A stretch of 6,460 bases of DNA from Trueperaceae bacterium (lineage in GTDB: Bacteria > Deinococcota > Deinococci > Deinococcales > Trueperaceae): NCBI GenBank assembly GCA_024636105.1, contig JAGXHO010000183.1:1-6460 (forward strand), read 5' to 3'. The position numbers and the translations under genes are program-made. Numbering within the stretch: the stretch's first letter is position 1; each line of letters begins with the position of its first letter. The notes under the pieces were generated by a model. That model made no database searches, had not been told where the DNA came from, and worked only from the letters and a program-made list of their open reading frames with translations. Shown piece after piece: positions 5,923 through 6,460 of the stretch.

Positions 5923-6303
5923 ATGAGCTACGTCACCGACATCGAGAAGCGCACCGTAGAGAACCGGAACTTCCGTGAAGTCCTCTACACCGGTCCGAAG
6001 AGCCAGTTGGTGGTCATGTCCATCGTGCCGGGGGGCCACATCGGGCGCGAGACCCACCCCGATACCGACCAGTTCATCCGGGTCGAGAGGGGTGTCGGAA
6101 AGGCCGTTCTGGACGGCATCGAGCACGAGTTGCAAGCAGGCTGGGCGATCGTGATCTCGGCCGGCACGGAGCACGACGTGATCAACACCTCCGACGCCGA
6201 GCCGCTCAAGGTCTACACGGTCTACACGCCGCCCGCGCACGCCGATCGCACCGTACACGCGACCAAGGCGGAGGCGGACGCCGACCACCACGAGCACCCT
6301 TGA
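5923..6303 (+). CDS. Small single-domain cupin protein
   Basis: A 126-residue product forming one beta-barrel cupin domain, soluble, with no signal peptide. It belongs to a widespread family of small cupins annotated as mannose-6-phosphate isomerase-like, opening YVTDIEK and continuing FREVLYTG and SQLVVMS. Motif 1 runs from about residue 38 to 57 (GHIGRETHPDTDQFIRVERG); His45 is kept, but the second His of the usual HxH is Asp47, with Gln50 nearby. Motif 2 is 73-88 (GWAIVISAGTEHDVIN), with His84 and Asn88 kept and Ser79 in place of the usual Pro. A metal site using His45, His84 and neighbouring polar residues is plausible, but the metal is unknown. The C-terminal tail (about 103-126) is rich in Ala, Asp, Glu and His, ending DHHEHP, and probably lies outside the barrel. 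No reaction is established for this family as far as I know, and the neighbours give no pathway. The start is set by a strong ribosome binding site. Confidence 0.88.
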   Translation: MSYVTDIEKRTVENRNFREVLYTGPKSQLVVMSIVPGGHIGRETHPDTDQFIRVERGVGKAVLDGIEHELQAGWAIVISAGTEHDVINTSDAEPLKVYTVYTPPAHADRTVHATKAEADADHHEHP

Positions 6304-6351
6304 CGCCGGGCGACCGAGTTAGCTAGCGGTGCCTCAGAGGGTGTGAACCAA

Positions 6352-6459
6352 CTATGCTGGTTGGGTCTCGCTGGTGATGCGGCGCAGGAGTCGGCGGCCT
6401 TCGGCCAGCCAGATCCATCCTTCGGAGACGGCGAGGTTGCGGTCGTGATCCGTGTTCAA
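6352..6459 (-). CDS. C-terminal fragment of a probable DDE transposase (IS5-like)
   Basis: On the minus strand, an open frame enters from the right edge and ends at a TAG (6352-6354) after 35 codons. The tail has a spacing of DRNLAVSEGWIWLAEGRRLL followed by Arg-Arg-Ile. It resembles the C-terminal helix of IS5-type DDE transposases, where a Ser-Glu pair is followed by an Ile/Ala-rich helix and a Leu-Arg-Arg. The catalytic residues are outside the window, so the family is a pattern-based guess. The 48 bases between the cupin stop and this stop (6304-6351) hold no gene; an IS end with its terminal inverted repeat would be expected there, and lower-GC sequence with GCTAGC at 6322-6327 marks a change of texture. 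Alternative: an unrelated DNA-binding or hypothetical protein. Confidence 0.4.
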   Translation of the reverse strand: MNTDHDRNLAVSEGWIWLAEGRRLLRRITSETQPA

Positions 6460-6460
6460 C

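Noticed and set aside
6346..6362. Short inverted repeat AACCA/TGGTT spanning the stop of the right-edge frame, considered as an IS end or terminator
   Set aside because: Only 5 bp with a 7-base loop and no T-run; expected by chance and lying partly within the coding frame.

Overview
The window is a GC-rich stretch of bacterial chromosome, densely coding and with no sign of a defence island, CRISPR array, tRNA or rRNA. Three genes (methyltransferase, cysE, HD-GYP) have a TAnnnT box 6-7 bases upstream of an ATG and no Shine-Dalgarno sequence, the layout of leaderless mRNAs. This layout and the GC content fit Deinococcota (for example Truepera-like lineages) or a deep-branching actinobacterium. 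The sensory protein resembles HD-GYP proteins of the former, while the methyltransferase resembles a family I associate with actinobacteria. I cannot decide between them from the window alone.

Layout, left to right. (1) Bases 3-128 are the last 41 codons of a trypsin-like (S1) serine protease, followed by a small palindrome and a 15-bp perfect stem-loop that probably ends its transcript. (2) A class I SAM-dependent methyltransferase (233-1021) has its own leaderless promoter. (3) A two-gene cysteine operon follows: cysE (serine O-acetyltransferase, 1095-1970) and cysM (O-acetylserine sulfhydrylase B, 1967-2845), overlapping by 4 bases. Together they convert serine to O-acetylserine and then to cysteine. 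(4) Convergent with cysM and only 7 bases from it is a 961-residue multi-sensor HD-GYP protein (2853-5738, minus), predicted to degrade cyclic di-GMP. (5) A 184-base divergent intergenic region holds the leaderless promoter of the HD-GYP gene and two inverted repeats. It leads to a small cupin protein (5923-6303), the only monocistronic gene here with a clear ribosome binding site. (6) At the right edge, on the minus strand, are the last 35 codons of what looks like an insertion-sequence transposase.

No strong candidate for an undescribed multi-gene system was found. The points most worth checking are a CxxC pair placed directly before the catalytic Asp-His of CysE, a cryptic N-terminal domain on the HD-GYP protein, the paired inverted repeats with a 21-bp direct-repeat spacing in the divergent region, and the uniform leaderless promoters.
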